Of a stretch of 64,000 nucleotides of DNA, positions 18,082-26,882 are shown in pieces; positions within the stretch are counted from its first letter, which is position 1, and every line of letters starts with the position of its first letter. Made by a program: the position numbers and the translations under genes. The stretch is taken from NCBI GenBank assembly GCA_964511665.1, contig CAZEHA010000015.1, positions 1 to 64,000 of the forward strand. The letters run 5' to 3'. The notes under the pieces are model-generated. The model worked only from the letters and a program-made list of their open reading frames with translations. It searched no databases and was not told the origin of the DNA. The stretch comes from JAGOEF01 sp964511665 (GTDB lineage Bacteria; Bacteroidota; Bacteroidia; Bacteroidales; ML635J-15).

Positions 18082-18648
18082 TTATATGAAAGAATCATTT
18101 ATGGCTTTTACTTCAATGATAACGATAATGTGATATGTGATCAATGTCGTTTTGCGCGTAATTATCCTGAAGTTCCTTCAGGTTCCTCTGACTTATCAGA
18201 TTGGCATACGTTTAGTTGCGAATGGTCGCCCGAAAGACTTATATGGTATTTTGACGGAGAAATTGTAAATGAACATTACGGAGAAACAGTACCTTATCGA
18301 GATATGACTCTAAAAACAAATTATGCGTTGGATGGTTATATATTGGATGATTTAGGACATCCAATTACCACAGATGTACCCGATAAAATGACAATAGACT
18401 ACATAAAAGTACACAAACTAAAATGTGATTGTGAAAATCCGGCAACAATTCCCGACACTCCTACTTTAAATGCATTTAACTACGAGGTTAAAGAGTACAT
18501 TTCAATTGGTTCTTCGGGAAGCACTGTTGTTGTTCCGAACTCAACCAAAGTAGTTTTTAGAGCTACCGATTACATAGAGATAACCCAAAATTTTGAATTA
18601 CCGGTAGGTAGCGAGATGGAATTACTCACGCATCCTTGCCCAGAATAG
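18082..18648 (+). pseudogene. Truncated glycoside hydrolase family 16 remnant
   Basis: The readable frame from 18082 (GTG at 18130) encodes only the C-terminal part of a GH16-like beta-jelly-roll. DWHTFSCEWSPERLIWYFDG is the classic strand pair downstream of the catalytic site, and KMTIDYIKVHKL is the closing strand. A short module of the kind that ends many Bacteroidota exoproteins follows (IEITQNFELPVGSEMELL). The catalytic ExDxxE region and the signal peptide are missing. An ATG at 18086 in another frame stops after 15 codons, which suggests a frameshifted or deleted 5' part. The region is AT-rich and lies just after tRNA-Phe. Enzymatic activity is not expected. Confidence 0.7.
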
Positions 18649-18672
18649 TAACAATATTAAACATTGAGAATT

Positions 18673-19434
18673 ATGAAAAAAATTATTCTAAGTGTATTTT
18701 TAGGTTTATTGGTAAACAGCATTTTTTCGCAAACGGCCAACGAGATTATTTATTATAATTTTGAACCAGACACCATTACTTATGCAAAAAGACATTTAGG
18801 TGGAGGATTTGACATAATTGATAGCCTTAGATTGGATGTTAATAATGATCATAGCAATGATGTAATGTTTTATTATGCATACAGTGGTCCAATTTCTGTA
18901 TTACCGAGAATAGTAACTTTGAATGAGAATTGGCAAATATGTCTTACTAAAAAAGATTCTATTTCTTCTTATTATAACAATTGGAGTAATTCTATTTATT
19001 GGTATGCAAATCCCACAGATAGTATTGGAGTGCGTTTTACACAAGGGGCCGATTATTATTATGGATGGATTAGAGCTTATCTTACCTCTAATGATACGGC
19101 TATTTTTATCGCTGTCGATAAAATGGCCTTTTGCACCATTCCCAACTACCCTTTACTCTGGGGCCAAACCGATGTAAACGCTGTTCCGGGAGAAACGGCA
19201 AACAATAAAAACCTGGTACTGGCAAACAACAACAACAAACTGGGCATTACGGCAAACGAGCAAATTGTTTCCATCGAAATATTCAACTCCAAAGGTGAAT
19301 CAATAAGTAATATGCCTAATATAAATTCGGACACTGCCGAAACAGATATTTCGGCTCTGGCCGCGGGCATGTATATTGTGCGTGCAAGCTTTGTAAACGG
19401 AGGAACGGCTATCGCTAAGTTTGTAAAACAATAA
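18673..19434 (+). CDS. Secreted protein of unknown function with T9SS sorting domain
   Basis: A 253-residue exported protein. The signal peptide is MKKIILSVFLGLLVNSIFSQ. The passenger (about 20-165) has no recognised fold, with DSLRLDVNNDHSNDVMFYY and several aromatic strands. The C-terminal domain resembles a T9SS type-A signal, with SIEIFNSKGESI and the end ALAAGMYIVRASFVNGGTA. The DNA of the first two thirds is clearly AT-rich, while the last third matches the surrounding genome in GC and codon use. This suggests a composite origin. It lies 24 nt after the GH16 remnant. Confidence 0.75.
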   Translation: MKKIILSVFLGLLVNSIFSQTANEIIYYNFEPDTITYAKRHLGGGFDIIDSLRLDVNNDHSNDVMFYYAYSGPISVLPRIVTLNENWQICLTKKDSISSYYNNWSNSIYWYANPTDSIGVRFTQGADYYYGWIRAYLTSNDTAIFIAVDKMAFCTIPNYPLLWGQTDVNAVPGETANNKNLVLANNNNKLGITANEQIVSIEIFNSKGESISNMPNINSDTAETDISALAAGMYIVRASFVNGGTAIAKFVKQ

Positions 19435-19571
19435 TGCGCTACTAACTCAAAATCATTCACAAAAACAAGTCTTATATTACTTGTAAAACTTCGGGGCTGA
19501 TTGGGGTAAACCCTATTGGGACTTATGATAAACTTACTTCTTTCTCAAACTCTTTTTTAACATACATTTTT

Positions 19572-19604
19572 TTGCGTTATTGCAAAAAGCTTTTGTTACC
19601 TTTG
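19572..19604 (+). promoter_or_regulatory. Promoter of gapA
   Basis: TTG (19572-19574), 22 nt, then TACCTTTG (19597-19604), a perfect -7 element. The expected transcript starts about 15-20 nt before the gapA ATG. Confidence 0.75.
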
Positions 19605-19627
19605 CCTGAAACTAAAACAAATAAGCT

Positions 19628-20629
19628 ATGATAAAAGTTGCTATTAACGGTTTTGGACGCATCGGACGCAATGTGTTCAAAATAGCTCAAAGTCGCAGCG
19701 ACATTAGAATTGTAGGGATTAACGACCTTACCGATACCAAAACCCTGGCACACCTGCTCAAATACGACTCAACACAGGGTCGATTTGATGCCGACATCAG
19801 CTACACAGCCGATTCGCTGGTTGTAAACGGAAAAGCAACCAAAGTAAGTGCCGAGCGCAGTCCTTCCAAAATTCCCTGGGGCGAAACCCCTGATGTGGTA
19901 ATAGAATCGACCGGTATCTTCCTGAGCCGCGAAAGCGAAAAAGGCGGTTATGGTGACCACATTAAAAATGGTGCCAAAAAAGTAATTCTCTGTGTTCCGT
20001 CGAAAGACGAAATCGATGCTATGATTGTGCTGGGTGTGAACGAACACATGCTGAAGCCGGAACACATCTGCGTTTCGAACGCCAGTTGCACCACCAACTG
20101 CCTTGCCCCTGTGGCAAAAGTACTGCACGAATCGTTTGGTATCGAAAACGGCCTGATGACCACCATACACAGCTACACCAACGACCAGAACATTCTCGAC
20201 GGTCCGCACAAAGACCTTCGCCGTGCCCGCTCGTGTGCTGTGTCGCAGGTACCTACCACTACCGGTGCCGCAAAAGCCGTGGGTAAAGTAATGCCCGAAC
20301 TGAAAGGCAAACTCGATGGTATGGCTGTGCGCGTACCTACTCCTACCGGTTCGTCGGTCGATTTGGTTGCCAACCTGAAACGCGAGGTTACCAAAGAAGA
20401 AGTAAATGCTGCCATGAAAGCCGCTGCCGAAGGCCCACTGAAAGGAATTCTCGAATATACCGAAGAACCCATTGTGTCGGTTGATATTATTCACAACCCC
20501 CACTCTTCTATTTTCGATGCCGGCTGTACTATGGTCAACGGCCGTACCGTTAAAATCATTTCGTGGTACGACAACGAATGGGGCTATTCGAACCGTGTGG
20601 TTGATCTGGTTCCATTGCTGATGAAATAA
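19628..20629 (+). CDS. gapA: Glyceraldehyde-3-phosphate dehydrogenase, type I
   Basis: A 333-residue glycolytic enzyme. It oxidises glyceraldehyde-3-phosphate to 1,3-bisphosphoglycerate with NAD. The N-terminal Rossmann motif is INGFGRIGRN. Catalytic Cys154 is in SNASCTTNC, and His follows in TTIHSYTNDQ. The substrate loops RVPTPTGSSVDL and SWYDNEWGYSNR are intact. Length and order match the family. Codon use looks biased, as expected for a highly expressed gene. It is monocistronic with its own promoter and terminator. Confidence 0.97.
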   Translation: MIKVAINGFGRIGRNVFKIAQSRSDIRIVGINDLTDTKTLAHLLKYDSTQGRFDADISYTADSLVVNGKATKVSAERSPSKIPWGETPDVVIESTGIFLSRESEKGGYGDHIKNGAKKVILCVPSKDEIDAMIVLGVNEHMLKPEHICVSNASCTTNCLAPVAKVLHESFGIENGLMTTIHSYTNDQNILDGPHKDLRRARSCAVSQVPTTTGAAKAVGKVMPELKGKLDGMAVRVPTPTGSSVDLVANLKREVTKEEVNAAMKAAAEGPLKGILEYTEEPIVSVDIIHNPHSSIFDAGCTMVNGRTVKIISWYDNEWGYSNRVVDLVPLLMK

Positions 20630-20650
20630 CAATGATTCATTGTATTTTTC

Positions 20651-20680
20651 AAAAAGGCAGCTCAGAAGGCTGCCTTTTTG
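20651..20680 (+). terminator. Intrinsic terminator of gapA
   Basis: AAAAAGGCAGC, a 7-nt loop, then GCTGCCTTTTT. The symmetrical A/T flanks make it usable in both directions. Confidence 0.93.
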
Positions 20681-20689
20681 TTGTTGGGG

Positions 20690-21075
20690 ACTACTATTAA
20701 GAAGAACGAGATTGTACCGAAACGGACACCGAGCGATGTGTCGAGGTGCCCGGCAAACTCCGGACACCGAGTTTCCGCCCTAGCGGAAGTACCGAGGTGA
20801 CCGGTGAATGACAATGTTCCAGAGAAGTGTTATACTACGGACTTCTCGATACAATTTCCTCCCTTAGGGTCGAAAACCACACCTCGATTTCACTCGGTGC
20901 ACCGCTCGAAGTCCGGTTAATCTCCGGACACCGAGTTTCCGCCCTAGCGGAAGTACCGAGGTGCCCGGTGAATTACAATGTTCCAAAGAAGCGTTACACT
21001 ACGGACTTCTCGATACGATTCGCTCTTGGGAGCGAATCACTCGAAGTCCGTAGGTATCGAGGTGCCCGGAGAGAA
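20690..21075. repeat. Right intergenic repeat cluster, inverted relative to 1-360
   Basis: Non-coding mosaic. Bases 20801-20915 are the reverse complement of 129-243 with about four mismatches in 115 nt. A related but diverged second copy covers about 20965-21070. A module starting CCGGACACCGAG occurs at about 20760 and 20924 and contains the perfect hairpin TTCCGC-CCTA-GCGGAA (20773-20788 and 20937-20952). Another hairpin, GATTCGCTC-TTGG-GAGCGAATC, lies at about 21017-21038. It sits between the gapA terminator and the patatin-gene promoter. It carries no ORF with protein character. Confidence 0.85.
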
Positions 21076-21120
21076 TTGCTGAATCAAAACATATTTAACC
21101 AAAACCTAAGATTTCGCATG

Positions 21121-21151
21121 TTGTAAATTGCATTTTTTTAGGGTAGTTTTG
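21121..21151 (+). promoter_or_regulatory. Promoter of the patatin-like gene
   Basis: TTG (21121-21123), 20 nt, then TAGTTTTG (21144-21151), a perfect match to the consensus. It places the transcript start near 21158 and therefore rules out translation starting at 21128. Confidence 0.75.
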
Positions 21152-21163
21152 CAGTATACCAAT

Positions 21164-23485
21164 ATGTTCGCTACAATGTGCCGAAAACTTCTGATATTTC
21201 TACTGGTGTTGAGTAGCTCGGCACCACTTCTACAGGCACAAAAAGTAGGTTTGGTGCTAAGCGGAGGCGGAGCCAAGGGGCTTGCACATATTGGAGTGAT
21301 AAGGGCACTGGAACAAAACAACATTCCCATCGATTATATCACAGGTACATCGATAGGTGCAATTATTGGAGGCTTGTATGCCATAGGTTATTCGCCCGAC
21401 GAAATGGAGGCCATATTGCAAACCAAGGAATTTGAGAACTGGTATAATGGAGTTATTCCCGAAGAATACCATTTCTATTACAAAAAAAACGATGAACATG
21501 CCGAAATGATCAGTCTGAAATTTATGGTAAAAGATTCGTCGCTGGTGCCGGTGCTGCCTACCAACCTGGTACCCAATCAACCCATGGATTTGGGTATTCT
21601 CGAAATATACTCGGCAGCCGGTGCTGGAGCCGGATACAATTTCGATAATTTGTTTGTGCCCTTTCGTTGTGTTGCCACCGACATTCACCGTAACCGGGCC
21701 GTAGTATTCGACAAGGGCGACTTGAGCCTGGCCATCAGAGCTTCGATGACTTTCCCGTTCTATTTTAAGCCCATTTCAATCGATGGGGTATTGTTATTCG
21801 ACGGGGGCATTGTGAACAATTTTCCGTACGATGTAATGATTGAGGATTTTAAACCTGACATTATAATTGGCAGTGTTGTTACAAGCGAAACCGAATTGCC
21901 CGAAGAAGACGACATCATGCTTCAAATCGAGAACATGATTATGAACGAACAGTTGTCGCTAGAAATGCCAGATTCGCTGGGAATAACCATAAAAACAGAT
22001 TTTGGCAAGGTGGGTTTGCTCGACTTTCACCGATTACAGGAACTGAGCACTTTGGGTTATATTAATACGATGAACACAATGCCCGATATTACCGCTAGAA
22101 TTGAAAGGAGGGTTACTGCCCTTGAAGTGGAACAAAAGCGTAACGAGTTCAAAAAACAACAACCCCAAATAATAGTCGACAACATTGTAACACACGGTAT
22201 TGACAAATGGGAAAAGAAATATGTGGAATTCAGTTTAAAACAAAACAAGAAGCTGCTCGACTTAGATATGTTTCGTTCGAAGTACTACCGGTTGGTATTA
22301 GACAATCAGATAGAATCGGCTCATCCTCAGGCTATTTACAATACCGAAACAGGATATTTCGATATGCATCTCAACGTAAAAAAATCCAATCGCTACGATT
22401 TGCTATTGGGCGGAAATGTATCGTCGGGGTTTGCCAACATGGCATTTATTGGTGTGAATTATAAATTATTGGGGAAAAACTCTATTTTTCTGAATGGAAA
22501 TCTGTATTTCGGACGCTTGTACAGTTCGTTGCATCTTTCGTCGCGCATCGATATACCGGGCAAAAATCCGTTTACAGTTAAATTTTCGGGCACCTTGAAC
22601 AGGTGGGATTACTATAAGAGTAACTCGAAAACATTTTTCGAAGATCTGAAACCACCATATCTGATACACCACGATTACCATGCTCGTGCTGAGCTAATTG
22701 CACCACTTGGCCGTAAAAACAAACTTATGGTTGGTAGTAATATGGGAATGTTGAGCGACAACTACTTTCAGGTGAATAACTTTCTGCAAACCGACACAGC
22801 TGATATAACCGATATGAGTTTCGTTCGTTTTTTTGCAGCCTGCGAAAAAAGCACTCTTAATTTTAAGCAATACGCCAATAAGGGTAATTTCAGAAGCATC
22901 GGCATTTCGTATAGTCTGGGCAAAGAAACCAATTATCCCGGCTCTACCTCTTCGGTAAGCGATACCACACAAAGCCTACATTCCTGGGCTCATATTTCGG
23001 TAATCAACGAATCGTACCTCGAAATGAATTCGCGTTTCAGTTTAGGACTATATGGAGAGTTGTCGGCCAGCAATATTGGACTGCTTAGTAATTATACCTC
23101 TTCGGTAATTGCAGCACAAGGCTTCTATCCCACACCACATAGTAAGACTCTTTACCTCGAAGACTTCAGAGCCAATATATATGCTGCCGGAGGGCTTAAA
23201 GGCATTATTAAATTCACCAAACGCATCGATATCCGATTGGAAGCATATCTCTTTGTTCCATACCAAAAAATACTAAAACAAGACATTGGAAATCAGGTAT
23301 TTAAAGCATACTACAGCGAGCCGCTGAAACACTTCTATCCAATGGCGGCTGCAACATTTGTTTACAATACCCCTCTTGGACCTGCTTCTATTAGCACACA
23401 CTACTATCATAAAGATGGCAGCCGCTTATACTACCTCTTCCACATAGGCTACATACTTTTCAATAAGAAATCGTACGATTACTAA
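21164..23485 (+). CDS. Patatin-like phospholipase fused to a BamA-like outer-membrane barrel
   Basis: A 773-residue exported protein. The signal peptide ends near LLQAQ. The patatin domain (about 25-290) has the oxyanion loop LSGGGAKG, nucleophile elbow GTSIG and the Asp of FDGGIVNN, giving a Ser-Asp dyad lipase. A POTRA-like segment (about 325-400) follows, then a C-terminal barrel (about 410-773) rich in alternating aromatic strands and ending YLFHIGYILF. The architecture equals PlpD/FplA type Vd autotransporters. The family cleaves phospholipids at or outside the outer membrane. ATG 21164 (or 21176) is chosen because the promoter -7 element lies after 21128. The gene is monocistronic. Confidence 0.87.
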   Translation: MFATMCRKLLIFLLVLSSSAPLLQAQKVGLVLSGGGAKGLAHIGVIRALEQNNIPIDYITGTSIGAIIGGLYAIGYSPDEMEAILQTKEFENWYNGVIPEEYHFYYKKNDEHAEMISLKFMVKDSSLVPVLPTNLVPNQPMDLGILEIYSAAGAGAGYNFDNLFVPFRCVATDIHRNRAVVFDKGDLSLAIRASMTFPFYFKPISIDGVLLFDGGIVNNFPYDVMIEDFKPDIIIGSVVTSETELPEEDDIMLQIENMIMNEQLSLEMPDSLGITIKTDFGKVGLLDFHRLQELSTLGYINTMNTMPDITARIERRVTALEVEQKRNEFKKQQPQIIVDNIVTHGIDKWEKKYVEFSLKQNKKLLDLDMFRSKYYRLVLDNQIESAHPQAIYNTETGYFDMHLNVKKSNRYDLLLGGNVSSGFANMAFIGVNYKLLGKNSIFLNGNLYFGRLYSSLHLSSRIDIPGKNPFTVKFSGTLNRWDYYKSNSKTFFEDLKPPYLIHHDYHARAELIAPLGRKNKLMVGSNMGMLSDNYFQVNNFLQTDTADITDMSFVRFFAACEKSTLNFKQYANKGNFRSIGISYSLGKETNYPGSTSSVSDTTQSLHSWAHISVINESYLEMNSRFSLGLYGELSASNIGLLSNYTSSVIAAQGFYPTPHSKTLYLEDFRANIYAAGGLKGIIKFTKRIDIRLEAYLFVPYQKILKQDIGNQVFKAYYSEPLKHFYPMAAATFVYNTPLGPASISTHYYHKDGSRLYYLFHIGYILFNKKSYDY

Positions 23486-23534
23486 AATCAACGGTGCCAA
23501 TACAGCGAAGGCTTTGCAAAAAATTTTCCTATTG

Positions 23535-24743
23535 CTAATCCTGATAAGCTGTTATTGCTTGAGCCAAACGCTTAACTCCTTCAATAATTTGATCTTTGGT
23601 AGGAAACGAAAAATTCAGCCGCATGGTATTCTGACCACTGCCGTCGCAATAAAATGTTTGTCCTAATACAAATGCCACTTTATTTTCGAGAGCAACCATA
23701 AACAATTTTTCGGAACTCATGTGTTGCGGCAATGTGATAAAGAGAAACAAACCGCCTTCGGGTTCTGTCCAACTGACGCCTTTAGGCATATATTCTCTAA
23801 AGCACTGCAACATCAGGTCGCGCTTTTCGCGATACATTTCGATGGTAGTTTTCAGGTTTTTATCGAGTAAACCTTCTTCCATATAACGCGCAATAATCAA
23901 TTGTAAGATTGCCGGTGTGCACAGGTCGGTTGCCTGCTTAGCCACCACCAGTTTATCGATAACAGTTTCGTGCCCCAATGCCCAACCCGTTCTGAATCCG
24001 GGTGCAAGAATTTTCGAAAATGTTCCAAGAGTAACAACATGTCCGGTATTATCGAGTTTATACATCATGTCCTGTGCTTCTCCTTCGAAGCGCAGCTCGC
24101 GATAGGGAGAATCCTCAACAATAAGCACATCGTAGCGGTAGGCAATGTCGAGTATTTCGCGGCGACGGTTTACCGGCATCGTGATACCTGCCGGATTTTG
24201 AAAGTCGGGGATGATGTAAATAAATTTAGGTTTTACCCCTTTATGCTGCAACTCTATCAACTTTGCCTCGAGTAAATCGGATCGCATACCCTGTTCATCG
24301 AGCAATATCCCTTCGAGCAATGCACCATACGACCTGAATGCACTTATTCCTCCCAGATACGAGGGAAGACCACAAATAACGGTATCGCCGGGGTTAATAA
24401 ATATTTTTGCTACCAAATCGAGTCCCTGCTGCGACGAAGTGGTTATCAACACTGTATCGCGGGTAATTTGAACACCATCGTTGGCATAATGCTGTATTAA
24501 CTGGTCCTTTAGCTGAAGACAACCTTCGGTGGTACCGTATTGCAGCGCCATGCATCCCATTTCGCTAAGAATATCGTTGCTAATTCGGCGAATATCATCA
24601 ACCGGAAACGAAGCAGCAGAAGGCAATCCTCCTGCAAACGAAATGATATCGGGACGCTGGGTAAGTTTTAATATTTCGCGAATTGCCGATCGTTTCGAGC
24701 TGTTGGCAATATTCGAAAACACAGAATCAAGGTTTTTAATCAT
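23535..24743 (-). CDS. PLP-dependent aminotransferase, class I/II (LysN/ARO8-like)
   Basis: A 402-residue fold-type I aminotransferase of the group that includes 2-aminoadipate aminotransferases and MocR C-terminal domains. Diagnostic parts are ISFAGGLPSAASFP at the N terminus, LITTSSQQGLDL, the PDFQNPAG cofactor-ring segment, VEDSPYRELRF, and the Schiff-base Lys in TLGTFSKILAPGFR. The C terminus EGGLFLFITLP and NTMRLNFSF is also typical. The exact amino acid cannot be assigned; aromatic or 2-aminoadipate substrates are usual. It stands alone, convergent with the patatin gene across a 49-nt gap that has no obvious terminator. Confidence 0.9.
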   Translation of the reverse strand: MIKNLDSVFSNIANSSKRSAIREILKLTQRPDIISFAGGLPSAASFPVDDIRRISNDILSEMGCMALQYGTTEGCLQLKDQLIQHYANDGVQITRDTVLITTSSQQGLDLVAKIFINPGDTVICGLPSYLGGISAFRSYGALLEGILLDEQGMRSDLLEAKLIELQHKGVKPKFIYIIPDFQNPAGITMPVNRRREILDIAYRYDVLIVEDSPYRELRFEGEAQDMMYKLDNTGHVVTLGTFSKILAPGFRTGWALGHETVIDKLVVAKQATDLCTPAILQLIIARYMEEGLLDKNLKTTIEMYREKRDLMLQCFREYMPKGVSWTEPEGGLFLFITLPQHMSSEKLFMVALENKVAFVLGQTFYCDGSGQNTMRLNFSFPTKDQIIEGVKRLAQAITAYQD

Positions 24744-24835
24744 AATATACGCGTATTGATAAGACCTGCAAATTAGTTTTTTTATTGCTGAAAAAAAACA
24801 TTAAATCTGATAAAAACTTGTTTTTAAACAATATC

Positions 24836-24865
24836 AAATAAAAATGCCGGCAATTACCGGCATTG
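24836..24865 (-). terminator. Intrinsic terminator of the C10 protease gene
   Basis: On the minus strand AATGCCGG, a 6-nt loop and CCGGCATT are followed by a T-rich tail. It is 20 nt after the stop codon. Confidence 0.85.
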
Positions 24866-24884
24866 GTTATTAAACTGATATAGT

Positions 24885-26594
24885 TTATTCGATAACAAGT
24901 CGCTGCACAATGATTCCATTGTTAAATGAACACCTCAACAAATACACACCGGTCTCAAGGTTTTGCAGGTTCACTTCAGTGAAATTATCGCCGGGGTCGG
25001 CAGAACACAGTTTTTTCCCTTGCATCGAAACAATTTCTATTGACTGGCAATTGATGCCGTGATTCACCAGCACTTTATCGGCAGCCGGATTGGGATACAG
25101 GCTGATATTCGGTTTTTGAGCAGTGTTCACGGCAGTGGTGTTCACTGAATATTGAACCTCCCATCCCAGATATTGAGTTTCGTCATCGGTAACAAATTTC
25201 AGGAACAAGGCTCCACCTGTCGATTGCAAGTCGTAGGGCAGCGAGAAGCCCGAAAAACTACCCAGCAAAGGAGCTGTGTCGTCGGTGCCATCGTATACAT
25301 ATAGTATATCTTTTTCGGGTTCGGTCATGAAGCTAATAAAATGCAAATCGATTTTTTCGGCAGAATCAGGAGCAATCAGCCAGGTGCAGGATGAATTATT
25401 CCAATAGTAATTGGGGCCGCTCCCATCGGTAATTGTCCATGCTTGCTGCCTGAATTCAACCGTATCGCAATAGGCAGCCCAATACGGGTTCAAATTGAGG
25501 ATTGCGCCCTGATACCAGTAAAAACTTATAGAGGGGTTTGCGTTACCCAGAAAATAATATCCATTGCCGGAGCCTCCCCAGCCCCAGTTAAAATGAAAAA
25601 AGGCAGTGTCCATATATCCATCGCAAACAAAAGCATGACCGTCGCCATTGCTATTGGTGCCGCGATAAATAATTGGTTTCTTCATGTCGAGATCATATTG
25701 AAGCATATATCTCCATGTTTCATCGTCGTAGTTATCTTTTTCTTCGAAAACACAATCGGCACGATAGCGAAAATAGTGTTTTAGTGCAAACATGGCCAAC
25801 TCAACCTGAGTTCCCGACCCATCGTGGCCATAGTTCATATTTGAAGCTACTCCGCAATGATACATCAGCTCGGCAATAGCTTCGCGACTAAGCGATGTAG
25901 CAAAATCGCTCATTTCGTCCCATGCATAGGTGGTAGCACCAAAATCGACTGTAAAATAGTCGCCCCAGAAATAGGTTTTTTCGAAACGCCCTGTTTCGGG
26001 ATAGTTATAGTACTTCATTACCTGCGACATGGCAGTAGCCACACAGCCCGCATAGCAACGCTGCCCCGGGCCCAAAGGGTGGAATGGGCAAAACATATTA
26101 TACGGATAGTTTTGGTTCCAACGGGTGGTGAGTAATTGTGTTACTGCCTTGCAATTTTTTTCGTCAGTTTGAGTATTATTATACAATTCTTTCCATGACG
26201 AAATAATACGTTCGTGAGCATCTACTCCTTCATCATAAGCCATTTGCATCTGAAGAATATACTGCTGCATCCAGTCGATAGTAGCCGGAGCCATATTGTC
26301 AGGGTAAAAAGTCTCATCGAATGAATAGGCCAGCACCGGAACGAACAAATCGTCGCCACTGATTAACACAAAACCACCTTCGCTGTAATTGATAATATAA
26401 TACATCAGCTTGTTCTGCCACATGTAGGGACTCATCACAGCCTCATTACTTTTAAACTGGGTAAGGCCTGCTTTCTCCGACTGATGCATCATAAAATTAT
26501 CGGCTACACGACGTGCGACCTGATGATTCACCGGCACAGAAAATACAACATAGCAAAGCGAAATCAACAGCACTAATGATAATAACTTTTTCAT
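24885..26594 (-). CDS. Secreted C10 (streptopain/PrtT-like) cysteine protease with CUB and T9SS sorting domains
   Basis: A 569-residue exoprotease. It has a signal peptide (about 1-20), a Spi/propeptide region (about 22-130), and a C10 papain-fold catalytic domain (about 140-370). Catalytic Cys184 is in YAGCVATAMSQVMKYY and His320 in GDGHAFVCDGY, followed by the FHFNWGWGG loop typical of SpeB relatives. A CUB-like domain (about 383-490, ending FLKFVTDDE...GWEVQY) precedes the sorting domain (SLYPNPAAD, about 502-569). It should be secreted as a zymogen by the T9SS and activated by propeptide removal. The gene is monocistronic, with its own promoter and terminator. Confidence 0.92.
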   Translation of the reverse strand: MKKLLSLVLLISLCYVVFSVPVNHQVARRVADNFMMHQSEKAGLTQFKSNEAVMSPYMWQNKLMYYIINYSEGGFVLISGDDLFVPVLAYSFDETFYPDNMAPATIDWMQQYILQMQMAYDEGVDAHERIISSWKELYNNTQTDEKNCKAVTQLLTTRWNQNYPYNMFCPFHPLGPGQRCYAGCVATAMSQVMKYYNYPETGRFEKTYFWGDYFTVDFGATTYAWDEMSDFATSLSREAIAELMYHCGVASNMNYGHDGSGTQVELAMFALKHYFRYRADCVFEEKDNYDDETWRYMLQYDLDMKKPIIYRGTNSNGDGHAFVCDGYMDTAFFHFNWGWGGSGNGYYFLGNANPSISFYWYQGAILNLNPYWAAYCDTVEFRQQAWTITDGSGPNYYWNNSSCTWLIAPDSAEKIDLHFISFMTEPEKDILYVYDGTDDTAPLLGSFSGFSLPYDLQSTGGALFLKFVTDDETQYLGWEVQYSVNTTAVNTAQKPNISLYPNPAADKVLVNHGINCQSIEIVSMQGKKLCSADPGDNFTEVNLQNLETGVYLLRCSFNNGIIVQRLVIE

Positions 26595-26617
26595 TTCTTG
26601 ATATTTGAATAATGCAT

Positions 26618-26625
26618 CAAAATTA
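26618..26625 (-). promoter_or_regulatory. -7 element of the C10 protease promoter
   Basis: On the minus strand TAATTTTG is a perfect TAnnTTTG element 24 nt from the ATG. No TTG is found at the proper upstream distance, so activator help is possible. The remaining 26626-26882 is AT-rich with no other feature found. Confidence 0.5.
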
Positions 26626-26882
26626 GTTCTTTTTATGCTTCCGTATCAGACCGATTTTCAATTTTTTGAATTTATTGCAAAAGAATATATCAATTTTATA
26701 TCTATTACGATGTATTTATATTTTGGCTCATATTTCGGGGATGCCTTACACGCTTTTATGTGAAAAATTTGTTGCAGGTGCCTGTATGAATTAACAAAAT
26801 TTTGAAAAACACAACGAGGCATACATACTTTTTCGAAAATAAATGTATTTTTATAGTGATTTTAACTTAAACCCATATCGCT

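Noticed and set aside
17902..19627. attL/attR duplication of the tRNA-Phe 3' end, which would define an integrated element
   Set aside because: No second copy of the tRNA 3' end and no integrase gene were found downstream.
19769..20767. 332-codon antisense frame opposite gapA
   Set aside because: It is a by-product of the strong codon bias of gapA; the translation is Phe/Val/Gly/His-rich and matches no family.
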